A stretch of DNA of 64,000 nucleotides from Butyricimonas synergistica DSM 23225 (GTDB lineage Bacteria > Bacteroidota > Bacteroidia > Bacteroidales > Marinifilaceae), in assembly GCF_000379665.1 (NCBI RefSeq), contig NZ_KB903361.1, forward strand, positions 1 through 64,000, read 5' to 3'. Position 1 is the first letter of the stretch; each line of letters begins with the position of its first letter. Shown here in pieces: positions 1 through 6,848 of this stretch. Below the pieces are notes generated by a model. That model made no database searches. It saw only the letters and a list, made by a program, of their open reading frames with translations, and was not told the DNA's origin. A program made the translations under genes and the position numbers.

Positions 1-280
1 CGTCGGCTTGGTGGGCCGTTACCCCGCCAACTACCTAATGCCGCGCGTGCCCGTCTCGTGCCATTACTTTTAAAATTTTGGTCATGCGACCAAAAAGTCC
101 CATGGGATGTTAGTCCACGTTTCCGCGGGTTATCTCCCGGCACGAGGTTGGTTGCACACGTGTTACTCACCCGTGCGCCGGTCGCCATCAAGGTATTGCT
201 ACCTCATGCTGCCCCTCGACTTGCATGTGTTAAGCCTGTCGCTAGCGTTCATCCTGAGCCAGGATCAAACTCTTCATTGT
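1..280 (-). rRNA. rrs: 16S ribosomal RNA, 5' end only
   Basis: The reverse strand carries the universal 16S 5' primer sequence AGAGTTTGATCCTGGCTCAG at about 272-253, followed by the expected first variable region. The gene runs off the left edge of the window, so only about the first 280 nt are present. The 5' end is placed near 279-280 by analogy with other 16S genes. It is transcribed leftward from the two promoters at 448-480 and 633-665. Confidence 0.97.
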
Positions 281-386
281 AAAATATTATTCAGAAATTT
301 ATATCTGGCAGGGTCATGTGTATGAATCCCGACATCGCGTCGGTCGATTCACGCTCGCTACGTTGTTTCTTTTTCACGTCAATATT

Positions 387-396
387 GTTAAAGAAC
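387..396 (-). promoter_or_regulatory. boxA-like antitermination element in the rRNA leader
   Basis: The reverse strand reads GTTCTTTAAC about 110 nt upstream of the 16S 5' end. It resembles boxA elements of rRNA leaders, which recruit the Nus antitermination complex. A GAATC...GATTC stem lies between it and the 16S start (324-350) and could serve leader processing. Confidence 0.5.
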
Positions 397-447
397 TCTT
401 CTTTTTCTCGTCTTCACTGCCGCCATTTCTAGTGGCGAAAGCGGATG

Positions 448-480
448 CAAAGATAAATCGTTTTTCCCTTCCCTTCCAAA
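448..480 (-). promoter_or_regulatory. rRNA operon promoter, proximal
   Basis: On the reverse strand TTTG (480-477) is followed after 21 bp by TATCTTTG (455-448), an exact match to the Bacteroidota housekeeping promoter TTTG-N19/21-TAnnTTTG. The flanks are rich in T tracts, which may act like UP elements. Initiation near 442 would leave a leader of about 160 nt before 16S. Confidence 0.85.
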
Positions 481-632
481 TCTTTTCCAAAGTTTTTTTC
501 AAACTTTTTTCGAGCGGGATCGTTAATAATAAATTCCACCCCTCGATTTACCTCTTCAAACATCTCGAGAACTCCGCTAAAACCGCCACTCGACATCTTC
601 TATCACTCGCGCCCCTTTCGGTTTTGCGGGTG

Positions 633-665
633 CAAAGATAATAGCAGAAAATCACCTTTTCCAAA
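633..665 (-). promoter_or_regulatory. rRNA operon promoter, distal
   Basis: This is a second copy of the same arrangement: TTTG (665-662), 21 bp, TATCTTTG (640-633), 185 bp upstream of the proximal promoter and again next to A/T tracts. Tandem promoters are usual for rRNA operons. The stretch 281-766 holds these promoters and the leader and no credible gene. Confidence 0.8.
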
Positions 666-766
666 TTTTTTACCACCTTTTTTTGAACTTTTTTACAAGA
701 CACTAGAAAACAAATATTTAAAAATAACACGACACGCCCCAAAAAACCTCAAAGTATCGACATGGA

Positions 767-1903
767 TTAATACTCCCGTTCCAGCCAACGGGACAAAAAC
801 ACGTCATAAACCCGATAAACAATCCCCTTCTTATCCACTGATTCCAGCAACAATTCTTTATCAACCAATGCTTTCACTAATCTTCGGGCATTTGCCGGAG
901 TTCCAATATTGTATTTCCCGACAAAACCTTGCGCGGAAATTTGCCTCACCTCCCGCTCTTTAGCCACGGCTATCAAAAAATTCCATTGTATAGGTGTCAA
1001 CAATTGACGATATTGTAGAAAAGCGGGCTCGTTACGTTCCAACAAATCAGAACAAGCCATCCTCACGTGTTCCGCGGTTACGGGAAATTCATCCATGGCA
1101 AACACCCGATTACACAAACTCTGCGTGTAAAAGGTATGTACATTACTCCAATCCAATATTTCATAAACGGCTTCCCGTTCAATCTCCTTGCCATAGTTTT
1201 CAAACAAATGAATTATAAAGGAGGCATACACTTCCCGATCTATTTTATCCACGGTCAAATACTGTGTACTGGCAAAAAAGGGTCTATTCGCGCTCGAGAA
1301 CATTTCCAGCATAAGAGTTCTCCGACTACCACTAAAAATAAAACGGATATTGTTGAGTTGCTGCATGCAAGTCCGTAGCAAGGCTTCCATGTTCTTCTCC
1401 GGGTATTCCGCTATCTGCTGAAATTCATCAATAGCCAAAACTATCGGCACGTTTTGCATGTCCAAAAAATCCAAAAGCCCCTTCAACGTGTTTTCTCTCT
1501 CTTGTGGCGTATGGTACACAATTTGCACTTGAGGCTCGCCCGTCAACGCATCATACCCGATCAAGGGACGCAACCCTTTCAAAAAATGCATAAACCGTTT
1601 CCCGATACTTGTCTTTTCAGGAAATTTCAATAAAATAGCTTCAGCCAACATGCGAATAAAATCTTCCAACCCCCGGGAAGCGTATATATCCACGTACACG
1701 CTCTCTCCCCATTTTTTTTCTTTCAAATAATCAAAGAAACGTAATATCAATCCCGTTTTTCCAATACGCCGGGGAGATATTAACGTGGTATCTATTCCAT
1801 TAGATACATTTTCGTATAACACCTCAAGCTCCTTTTCCCGGTTACAAAACAGCTCTTTTGTCAGGTACCCCTTTACCAAAAATGGATTCTTTACTCCTTT
1901 CAT
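767..1903 (-). CDS. AAA family ATPase of the archaeal-type ATPase_2 family
   Basis: 378 residues. A REKEL-type lead-in near residue 23 precedes a Walker A-like loop SPRRIGKTGL at about 43-52. A hydrophobic strand ending in LAIDEF, the Walker B, lies near 153-158, and FSGSRR follows as a sensor-like motif. The C-terminal third looks like a winged-helix region. This is the layout of PF01637-type ATPases, common as stand-alone genes in Bacteroidota; their cellular role is mostly unknown. The ATG at 1903 is preceded by a TACCTTTG -7 element (1928-1921) and the large palindrome at 1946-2000, so the gene is probably tightly regulated. It is an isolated gene, transcribed toward the rRNA promoters. 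Substrate and partners cannot be read from the sequence. Confidence 0.85.
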   Translation of the reverse strand: MKGVKNPFLVKGYLTKELFCNREKELEVLYENVSNGIDTTLISPRRIGKTGLILRFFDYLKEKKWGESVYVDIYASRGLEDFIRMLAEAILLKFPEKTSIGKRFMHFLKGLRPLIGYDALTGEPQVQIVYHTPQERENTLKGLLDFLDMQNVPIVLAIDEFQQIAEYPEKNMEALLRTCMQQLNNIRFIFSGSRRTLMLEMFSSANRPFFASTQYLTVDKIDREVYASFIIHLFENYGKEIEREAVYEILDWSNVHTFYTQSLCNRVFAMDEFPVTAEHVRMACSDLLERNEPAFLQYRQLLTPIQWNFLIAVAKEREVRQISAQGFVGKYNIGTPANARRLVKALVDKELLLESVDKKGIVYRVYDVFLSRWLEREY

Positions 1904-1920
1904 ACCGATTTCATTTTTGA

Positions 1921-1928
1921 CAAAGGTA
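1921..1928 (-). promoter_or_regulatory. -7 promoter element of the AAA ATPase gene
   Basis: The reverse strand reads TACCTTTG 18 nt before the ATG of the ATPase gene. No TTTG is found about 20 bp upstream; that position is occupied by the palindromic array at 1946-2000. This suggests that activator or repressor binding there sets promoter strength. Confidence 0.5.
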
Positions 1929-1945
1929 TGAAAAATATCTTTTCA

Positions 1946-2000
1946 CTATCTGTTTTAGACTATCTATTTTAGATAATCTAAAACAGATAGTCTAAAATAT
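1946..2000. promoter_or_regulatory. palindromic operator-like array
   Basis: A 14-bp unit CTATCTGTTTTAGA (1946-1959) is followed directly by a near copy CTATCTATTTTAGA (1960-1973). After the spacer TAA comes the exact inverse of the first unit (1977-1990) and then the first 10 bp of an inverse of the second (1991-2000). The units can pair in two mutually exclusive ways. The array fills the interval between the ATPase promoter and the end of the upstream gene, so it is best read as an operator. A cruciform or terminator role cannot be excluded. Confidence 0.6.
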
Positions 2001-2009
2001 CTCATCAAT

Positions 2010-2648
2010 TTAGGATTCCCCTATCGTCAAGGCTCTACTATCCGAGGCTTGTCGCCCGTTTTTCGACGTGGCGAAGCAATACGCCTTCACGTTCTCGTTA
2101 TTCCAGTCCTCCGGTAACGCGTAAGTCGTGCTACCACTTTCGCCTCGATCCCGCAAGGTGACTAGCCTCGTCCGCTCCAGCTCCGTCTCGTAAAGCACCC
2201 CGTACACCTTATCATCCTGCAAGGCGAATCCATCTTCCTCCTCTTGCATCTCCTGCTCGAAGACGTATTTCTGGCTCTCCGCGTTATACGCGACCGCCAC
2301 CTTGGGCGGGTAAAGCATCCCCGCCGCCACCTTCAACAAGTCAAAATCTACCGTTCCCGCGTGTTTCTCGTCCACGATAACCGCTCCCATGTTTCGCGCC
2401 ACGAACGCGTTCGAGGTCGTCCCGTGCCCGATACCCGCGAACCCTTTCCGGATCACGGGTATCATCCTTTGTGACAAGGACACGAGGGCTTTCATCCTCG
2501 CCCGCTGGTCAAGGATCTCCGGCGTCGGGTTATCCTTGCGGGAAAACACCTTCGCCTTGGCGATATTCTTTCTTCTCGTGTAACACAACGTGATGTTACC
2601 CACCGATCTTTTCGCTTTTCCTAACAAATAAGAATTAAATTCTGCCAT
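2010..2648 (-). CDS. DUF6266-like protein, last gene of the lysis-like cassette
   Basis: 212 residues, no signal peptide or membrane segment. The N-terminus (SYLLGKAKRSVGNITLCYTR) and the following basic stretch match the pattern of the Bacteroidota DUF6266 family. The central region has the RxRMKALVSLSQRMIPVIRKGF pattern split over residues 50-72. The C-terminal half is beta-rich and acidic. It is distantly similar to the gene at 3686-4312, which shares the K-G-x-x-GN-x-x entry and R-x-x-x-A-K segment. It lies 33 nt downstream of the amidase gene. Function is unknown; a structural or envelope-associated role is inference from the neighbours. The family assignment is from memory of sequence pattern. 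Confidence 0.7.
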   Translation of the reverse strand: MAEFNSYLLGKAKRSVGNITLCYTRRKNIAKAKVFSRKDNPTPEILDQRARMKALVSLSQRMIPVIRKGFAGIGHGTTSNAFVARNMGAVIVDEKHAGTVDFDLLKVAAGMLYPPKVAVAYNAESQKYVFEQEMQEEEDGFALQDDKVYGVLYETELERTRLVTLRDRGESGSTTYALPEDWNNENVKAYCFATSKNGRQASDSRALTIGES

Positions 2649-2650
2649 GA

Positions 2651-2697
2651 TAATTGAAAATTAAAAGTTGAAAATTGAAAATTAAAGATTTGAAATT
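2651..2697. repeat. A/T-rich TTGAAAATT-type simple repeat
   Basis: Irregular tandem copies of the pattern TTGAAAATTAA occupy the gap between the amidase and the downstream DUF6266-like gene. The last codons and stop codon of the amidase lie inside the repeat. A related stretch occurs upstream of sufB at 22291-22320. Such spacer repeats are common in this phylum and I infer no function. Confidence 0.6.
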
Positions 2698-3287
2698 AGC
2701 GATTGTATGTTTAAGTACCCGATCTCCCGGAGCGCCCCTTCCAACGCCGGTCCCGGGTCGATCTTTCGGGGAGTGATATCGGAATGGCACAGGACATGGG
2801 CTATCGAATACTCCCTTGCCAACATCCGGCACACGTCACGCAAGGTGCGCACTTGCCTGTCCGTGTACTTGTGCCAGTAGCTGATTTTTCCGCCCGAGTC
2901 ATCCGCGTAAACGTCCGAAGGCATCACCTCCACGCCACACTCGGCGAAGAAACGCATCCCGTCGCGCCGCAATCGCCCGAGATTATCGAGTTCCACGCCG
3001 ATCGAGAAATGATTGAACTCCACCCGTCCCCGGTAAAAACTCCGCCCGGCATGCCACGCCTCAATATTGAACGGGACGAGTTGAATGATCTCCCCGGCAC
3101 GCCCGATCACGAGATGAGCGGATGCCGCCACGTCCGGACGACAAAGATAAAACGCGGAGGATAAAACACTTCTGCCCGCCGTGTAATGCAGAACAATCGT
3201 GTCCGGCTTTTCGAGTGCCCGGGTATTCTTCGAGCAAGTCAGGTGAACCGCCTGGCAGTCCACTAGACGATGATTTAAAATATCCAT
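2682..3287 (-). CDS. N-acetylmuramoyl-L-alanine amidase (Amidase_2 type)
   Basis: 201 residues, no signal peptide. An Amidase_2/PGRP fold is indicated by TIVLHYTAG near residue 35 (first zinc-ligand His), the SAHLVIGRAGEI strand near 55-70, the AWHAG motif near 78-82 and the late VLCHSDITPRKIDPGP segment near 165-180 carrying the second His and catalytic Lys/Asp region. The enzyme should cleave the amide between MurNAc and the peptide stem. Without its own export signal it needs a holin, as in phage lysis cassettes; the gene upstream (3303-3689) is holin-like and ends 15 nt before this start. The last residues read into the A/T repeat, so the C-terminus may have been extended by repeat insertion. 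Confidence 0.9.
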   Translation of the reverse strand: MDILNHRLVDCQAVHLTCSKNTRALEKPDTIVLHYTAGRSVLSSAFYLCRPDVAASAHLVIGRAGEIIQLVPFNIEAWHAGRSFYRGRVEFNHFSIGVELDNLGRLRRDGMRFFAECGVEVMPSDVYADDSGGKISYWHKYTDRQVRTLRDVCRMLAREYSIAHVLCHSDITPRKIDPGPALEGALREIGYLNIQSLISNL

Positions 3288-3302
3288 GATAAAAAATTAA
3301 AA

Positions 3303-3689
3303 TTATTTCCTGACCATCAATTTCAAAATCGTTCCCGCGACCTTTTCGCCGCTCCTTCCCACCACGTAGCCGCCCAAACCGATTTCCAGCAAATCCCAGA
3401 AGCGAGAAGTTTCCGCCAGGATCGGCAGGCTGGTAAACGTTCCGGCGAGAATAATCACGGCAAACGTCAACATCACGAGCGGTCGCCACGAGCGTTGCAG
3501 CCAGTTGCCCCGGGCTTCCTCCCCGATCACGGCAGCCTGCCCTTCCAGGCGTTGCCGCTCGCTCTCGGCGATGAGCCGGAGCAAATCCGTTTCCAATCTC
3601 TTTTTCTCCCGTGACGGGAGCGTCAGGCGGTCCACCACCTTCCCGATGGCTCCCGCGATACCCGTTACCGGTTTCACCCCCTCGCTCAT
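3303..3689 (-). CDS. three-TM holin-like membrane protein
   Basis: 128 residues from the ATG at 3689, whose ATGA overlap with the upstream stop decides the start. A longer frame begins at 3746 but would bury 60 nt in the upstream gene. The N-terminus carries a short glycine-rich segment (GIAGAIGKVVDRL), then a charged amphipathic stretch. A hydrophobic hairpin (PLVMLTFAVIILAG, then LEIGLGGYVVGRSGEKVA) follows, and the protein ends in a basic tail. This is the pattern of the 3TM holins known from gene transfer agents and prophages. Placed directly before an unexported amidase, it probably forms the route by which the amidase reaches peptidoglycan. Confidence 0.75.
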   Translation of the reverse strand: MSEGVKPVTGIAGAIGKVVDRLTLPSREKKRLETDLLRLIAESERQRLEGQAAVIGEEARGNWLQRSWRPLVMLTFAVIILAGTFTSLPILAETSRFWDLLEIGLGGYVVGRSGEKVAGTILKLMVRK

Positions 3690-4312
3690 ACCAATAAATG
3701 TTGAGAGTCCGAGAACGCGGAAAACGAGGGCGACACGAAAAAGCAATACACGTGTACCGGCACCCCTTTTTTCCGGTGCAACGCGAAAGTCGCCGTCCTA
3801 TCCCCCCGCGTGGTTTGCACCTCCTCGACCACCTCCGGCGAGAAAGCGCGGTCGTCATGCAACAGCACGACCATCAAGCGGTCATCCTGGTCCAGGTACG
3901 CACTATCGACCGACTCCGCCCAACGAAGGGTAACCCGATCCCGCTCGTCCACGGAAGCCGACAAATCGTACTCTCCGTCCCGGTTCCCCGTCGACAAGCG
4001 TAGCCCCTCGTAATCGACGATTTTTCCCCGGTGGTCGAACATCCTCAAATTCACCCTCATGAACAGGGCAAAACCCGTGAGTTTCACGTTTCTCCCTGAA
4101 CGTTGCCACACCTTTTCCAGGGGCGTTTCCTTCAATCGCTGGTAAAATCGGACAGCCACCCGGAAGCGGTTGCGGACCGCCTGCTGCTTCTCCGTGTTCG
4201 GGTTTTTCACCGCCGCCGGCATTGACCGGGCGTAAGTCTTGCCGTTCCGCTCGCTAAAAATCGTGTTGCCTATTCGCCCCTTAACCTTGAAAATACTGCA
4301 TACTTCTGCCAT
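3686..4312 (-). CDS. DUF6266-like protein, second paralogue of the cassette
   Basis: 208 residues from the ATG at 4312, which overlaps the preceding stop as TGATG. A GTG one codon earlier is possible. The N-terminus (KGRIGNTIFSERNGKTYAR) and the segment with NPNTEKQQAVRNRFR are typical of the DUF6266 entry region; the rest is beta-rich. There is no signal peptide. It is translationally coupled at both ends, overlapping the small upstream ORF and the holin-like gene. The gene at 2010-2648 is a distant paralogue, so the cassette brackets amidase and holin between two DUF6266-type proteins. Function unknown. Confidence 0.7.
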   Translation of the reverse strand: MAEVCSIFKVKGRIGNTIFSERNGKTYARSMPAAVKNPNTEKQQAVRNRFRVAVRFYQRLKETPLEKVWQRSGRNVKLTGFALFMRVNLRMFDHRGKIVDYEGLRLSTGNRDGEYDLSASVDERDRVTLRWAESVDSAYLDQDDRLMVVLLHDDRAFSPEVVEEVQTTRGDRTATFALHRKKGVPVHVYCFFVSPSFSAFSDSQHLLV

Positions 4313-4575
4313 CACCCTACATTTTTAAGTGAATAAATTGTTTTTACCCGCTTCCCGCCGCGGTCAGCCCGGCAAAAGGGAAGGATGGAGCCTCTCCACG
4401 GGAACACGATTTCGATAACAACCCTACCACAATTGTCCCGCCAGGTGTTATCCAGCCGACGTGTAAGTGTTGTACTGGAGTTATAGCCCGTCCTCACCCT
4501 TTTCTCGACCCGCTTTCGCCTTGTTCTTCCCGGGAAGCCCTCTCGCTCCCGAACCGTTTCAAATAATAAATCCAT
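4312..4575 (-). CDS. small basic protein, first gene of the cassette
   Basis: 87 residues, very rich in Arg and Lys, with no recognisable domain, signal peptide or membrane span. Its ATG at 4575 lies about 17 nt downstream of the expected start point of a well-formed promoter, and its stop overlaps the next start (TGATG). That coupling is the main reason to accept it as a gene. It may alternatively be a translated leader that couples expression of the DUF6266-like gene. Confidence 0.5.
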   Translation of the reverse strand: MDLLFETVREREGFPGRTRRKRVEKRVRTGYNSSTTLTRRLDNTWRDNCGRVVIEIVFPWRGSILPFCRADRGGKRVKTIYSLKNVG

Positions 4576-4598
4576 ATCGTTTAATTTTGATTACACGA

Positions 4599-4630
4599 CA
4601 AAAGTAAACTAGTATAACCCTCAATACAAC
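4599..4630 (-). promoter_or_regulatory. promoter of the lysis-like cassette
   Basis: The reverse strand has GTTG (4630-4627), 20 bp, then TACTTTTG (4606-4599), one mismatch from the phylum consensus. It reads toward the five-gene cassette. The 385-bp gap 4576-4959 contains this promoter and the hairpin at 4932-4953; no convincing gene is seen in it. Confidence 0.65.
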
Positions 4631-4931
4631 TATTTTATCCCGTTCGCCGCATCAACTGATCCATTGCCTCTTTCAACTGACCGAACGCTTCATTTGCGAC
4701 AAGCAAATTTCGCCGCCATGAAAATAACCGCCGCAAAAAAACGCTTGTGTTTACATTCGAGAAATATCTCAAATTATGATCCATTCCTTCTTTTAAAAAA
4801 CAATTTTCATTCTACTATGTTCGAAGTCATTTTCCTTAAAGATGAATATTACTACAGATACGGATTCAGATACAATCTAGAACGTATCGTTGGTGAGTTG
4901 TAATCAGCACGTTATCTTAGTCTACCATATC

Positions 4932-4953
4932 GAGGTGTGTCGCACCACACCTC
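4932..4953 (-). terminator. GC-rich hairpin after the LytTR gene
   Basis: GAGGTGTG (4932-4939) and CACACCTC (4946-4953) form a perfect 8-bp stem with a 6-nt loop just downstream of the LytTR stop codon. No U-tract follows, so termination is uncertain. It could also mark the upstream edge of the cassette control region. Confidence 0.35.
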
Positions 4954-4959
4954 CTTCCG

Positions 4960-5310
4960 TCACTTGTGCAAGCCCTTCACGCTTCCCAAGAAATCGAAAC
5001 AGGCGAGAAAACGCTCCCGGTAAGGTTGCCCCAGCGGGATTTCCAGTTTGCCGATATAAATCGTGTTTCCCCGTAGACGGTCCACGTGCTCCAGGTTAAT
5101 CATGTGACCACGGTGTACTCGCTTAAAACGATCCCCAGGAAGCGTGTTTTCAAACGTCTGCAACGGATTCGCCACGAGTATTTTAGAATGATCGAGCAAG
5201 TGGATGCAACAATAATTACGGCTGGCTTCCAGCCACGTGATTTCCGAATAAAAAATCCTACAATAGGCATCTTTATCCCAAACGAAAATCCGATCTTTTT
5301 TAAAATCCAT
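4960..5310 (-). CDS. stand-alone LytTR DNA-binding regulator
   Basis: 116 residues that are almost entirely a LytTR domain. Visible are the initial YSEITWLEASRNYC strand, the ILVANPLQTFENTLP middle, the hallmark FKRVHRGHMINLEHVDRL and the closing strand KLEIPLGQPYRERF. There is no receiver domain, so it is either constitutive or controlled by an unseen partner. It is oriented toward and lies immediately upstream of the DUF6266/holin/amidase cassette, which makes it the likely regulator of that cassette, though the cassette has its own promoter. LytTR proteins bind direct repeats upstream of cell-wall and bacteriocin genes in other bacteria. Confidence 0.88.
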   Translation of the reverse strand: MDFKKDRIFVWDKDAYCRIFYSEITWLEASRNYCCIHLLDHSKILVANPLQTFENTLPGDRFKRVHRGHMINLEHVDRLRGNTIYIGKLEIPLGQPYRERFLACFDFLGSVKGLHK

Positions 5311-5441
5311 TATCCCGCAGTATTTTTCACGGTTGATGCGTTCCTCGTCCCCGGGAGGAGTCTTTTTCCATGATTATCAAGTACTAGGTGCCATAAAATG
5401 CTTATTCCGGAAAGTCTATCGTTTATAGAAAGAATCAATCA

Positions 5442-5494
5442 TAAAAAGAGGGTGACGTAATCTCGAAAGCACGCGAACGAGAGTCACATCACCC
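5442..5494 (-). terminator. terminator downstream of the SusCD operon
   Basis: On the reverse strand a long stem (GGGTGA...TCACCC, with inner GTGAC/GTCAC and CTCG/CGAG pairings) ends in a TCTTTTTA run. It closes the leftward SusC/SusD operon about 220 nt after its last stop codon. The rest of 5311-5713 shows nothing recognisable. Confidence 0.6.
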
Positions 5495-5713
5495 GACCTT
5501 TTCAAATATTAAAATTCACTTTATCGTAAAAACTCCTTTCTATAATAAAATTTTATTTATCCCTCACGATATAAACTAAAACATCTTCAACAACCTAGCG
5601 ACCACCCTCGTTATCAGACAAACGAAAACGATAATCCTTCCAACAGAATTTTATTCTCGAACTAGTTTATAAATAAAGAATAATAAGCCAAATCGAAAAT
5701 TCGTGAATCAGAT

Positions 5714-6154
5714 TTAGTCCTTCACAATAATCGTCATTGCATCTTGTATCACTTTACTGTAACCAGGATTCGTCACTCGAACAGAAACCTTATACGTACC
5801 GGGTTGAGCTTGATTTTTCAATGGGTACTGCATAATTCCACCTCCACGAATGGTCAACTCGTCTTTTACAATTTTTGCGGCAGCTTCTCCCAGTTCGGGT
5901 GCAGTCACGTTTTCTACGCTATAATGAATTTGCGCAGTCCCGAGTACACCCTCTATCGCCAAACTTACCCACGGCGCATCTTCTCGGATTCGCACGGCAT
6001 CATTCACGGGATCCAGAGTTTTGTAAACATACAACGTGTCTGGCGTATACGAAGCCTCATCGACTTCCAAATAACCTTCCGTTATATCCTGACACCCCGT
6101 GATGCAAACGAACAATATTCCTATCAGTAATAACAAATCTTTTGTTTTCATCAT
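5714..6154 (-). CDS. small surface lipoprotein of the SusCD locus
   Basis: 146 residues from the ATG at 6154, chosen because GAAGAAAG lies just upstream and because the longer frame would overlap the previous gene. A signal peptide ends in the lipobox CITGC. The remainder is a beta-rich region of about 120 residues ending in GTYKVSVRVTNPG, which looks like an Ig-like or SusE-type fold. It is the last gene of a SusC-SusD-fasciclin-lipoprotein operon, so it probably sits on the outer surface and helps bind the transported ligand. No specific family is recognised. Confidence 0.75.
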   Translation of the reverse strand: MMKTKDLLLLIGILFVCITGCQDITEGYLEVDEASYTPDTLYVYKTLDPVNDAVRIREDAPWVSLAIEGVLGTAQIHYSVENVTAPELGEAAAKIVKDELTIRGGGIMQYPLKNQAQPGTYKVSVRVTNPGYSKVIQDAMTIIVKD

Positions 6155-6171
6155 TCTTTCTTCTTTAATTA

Positions 6172-6846
6172 TTACTTCTTTATCAATGTCTCTCCTCTTT
6201 TCAACCAATCATCAATGGTAAACTTATACTCTAACGCATGAACCACACAACCGTTGGGTTCTATATTACCGGAAGCGATTTCCATTTTATTTTGATTAAT
6301 CACATCCAACATTTTGATATAAATTGATTTGGCACCCATGTATGGCACTCCGTTGTAATTCGCAGCAACCGTATAGATCCAACATTCAGTCCCAGCCAAC
6401 GTCGTGTATCGATCTCCCCCTTCTCCCACGATCACGTAGCCCGTGGTATGCTCCCCAGCTTTAAAATCATCCATATAATATTTTTTGCCTATCATGCAGC
6501 GTAACAAAAGAGTACGACACATATTCGGGTCCAAATCCGTCACCTGTGCTTTTTTTTGCTCCATTAAATAACGGCGAATCGAATGATTTGTGGGACCAAA
6601 GAACGTCAAGCCCTCGTATTTATGACCATCCAATTCGTTATTTTCGAACAGCGAAGTCAATTCCGCATGACGCACCATTACCACTGTAGAATCCCAATCG
6701 TACGAGTGTTTCATCATATATTCCAAAAGACTACAATCATGTCGACCATCGCTCACACCCGTGGCGATGAAATTATCTTTCGTACACCCCATTACTAGCC
6801 CCACGCAAGTCAGCATGGCTATCAGCGTATAAAAATTTCGTTTCAT
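6172..6846 (-). CDS. fasciclin-domain lipoprotein
   Basis: 224 residues with a lipoprotein signal (TCVGLVMGC). One FAS1-like domain is recognisable by the LLEYMMKHS helix, the AELTSLFENNELDG segment, LTFFGPTNHSIRRYL and the late CVVHALEYKF near the C-terminus. FAS1 domains mediate protein or glycan adhesion. In Bacteroidota they commonly accompany SusCD transporters. It begins 2 nt after the SusD stop and is followed 17 nt later by a second lipoprotein, so it belongs to the same transcript. Confidence 0.82.
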   Translation of the reverse strand: MKRNFYTLIAMLTCVGLVMGCTKDNFIATGVSDGRHDCSLLEYMMKHSYDWDSTVVMVRHAELTSLFENNELDGHKYEGLTFFGPTNHSIRRYLMEQKKAQVTDLDPNMCRTLLLRCMIGKKYYMDDFKAGEHTTGYVIVGEGGDRYTTLAGTECWIYTVAANYNGVPYMGAKSIYIKMLDVINQNKMEIASGNIEPNGCVVHALEYKFTIDDWLKRGETLIKK

Positions 6847-6848
6847 AA

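Noticed and set aside
4664-4903. 79-codon plus-strand frame between the cassette and the LytTR gene
   Set aside because: No ribosome-binding site, no domain and low-complexity composition; the frame overlaps the promoter region of the cassette only by chance.
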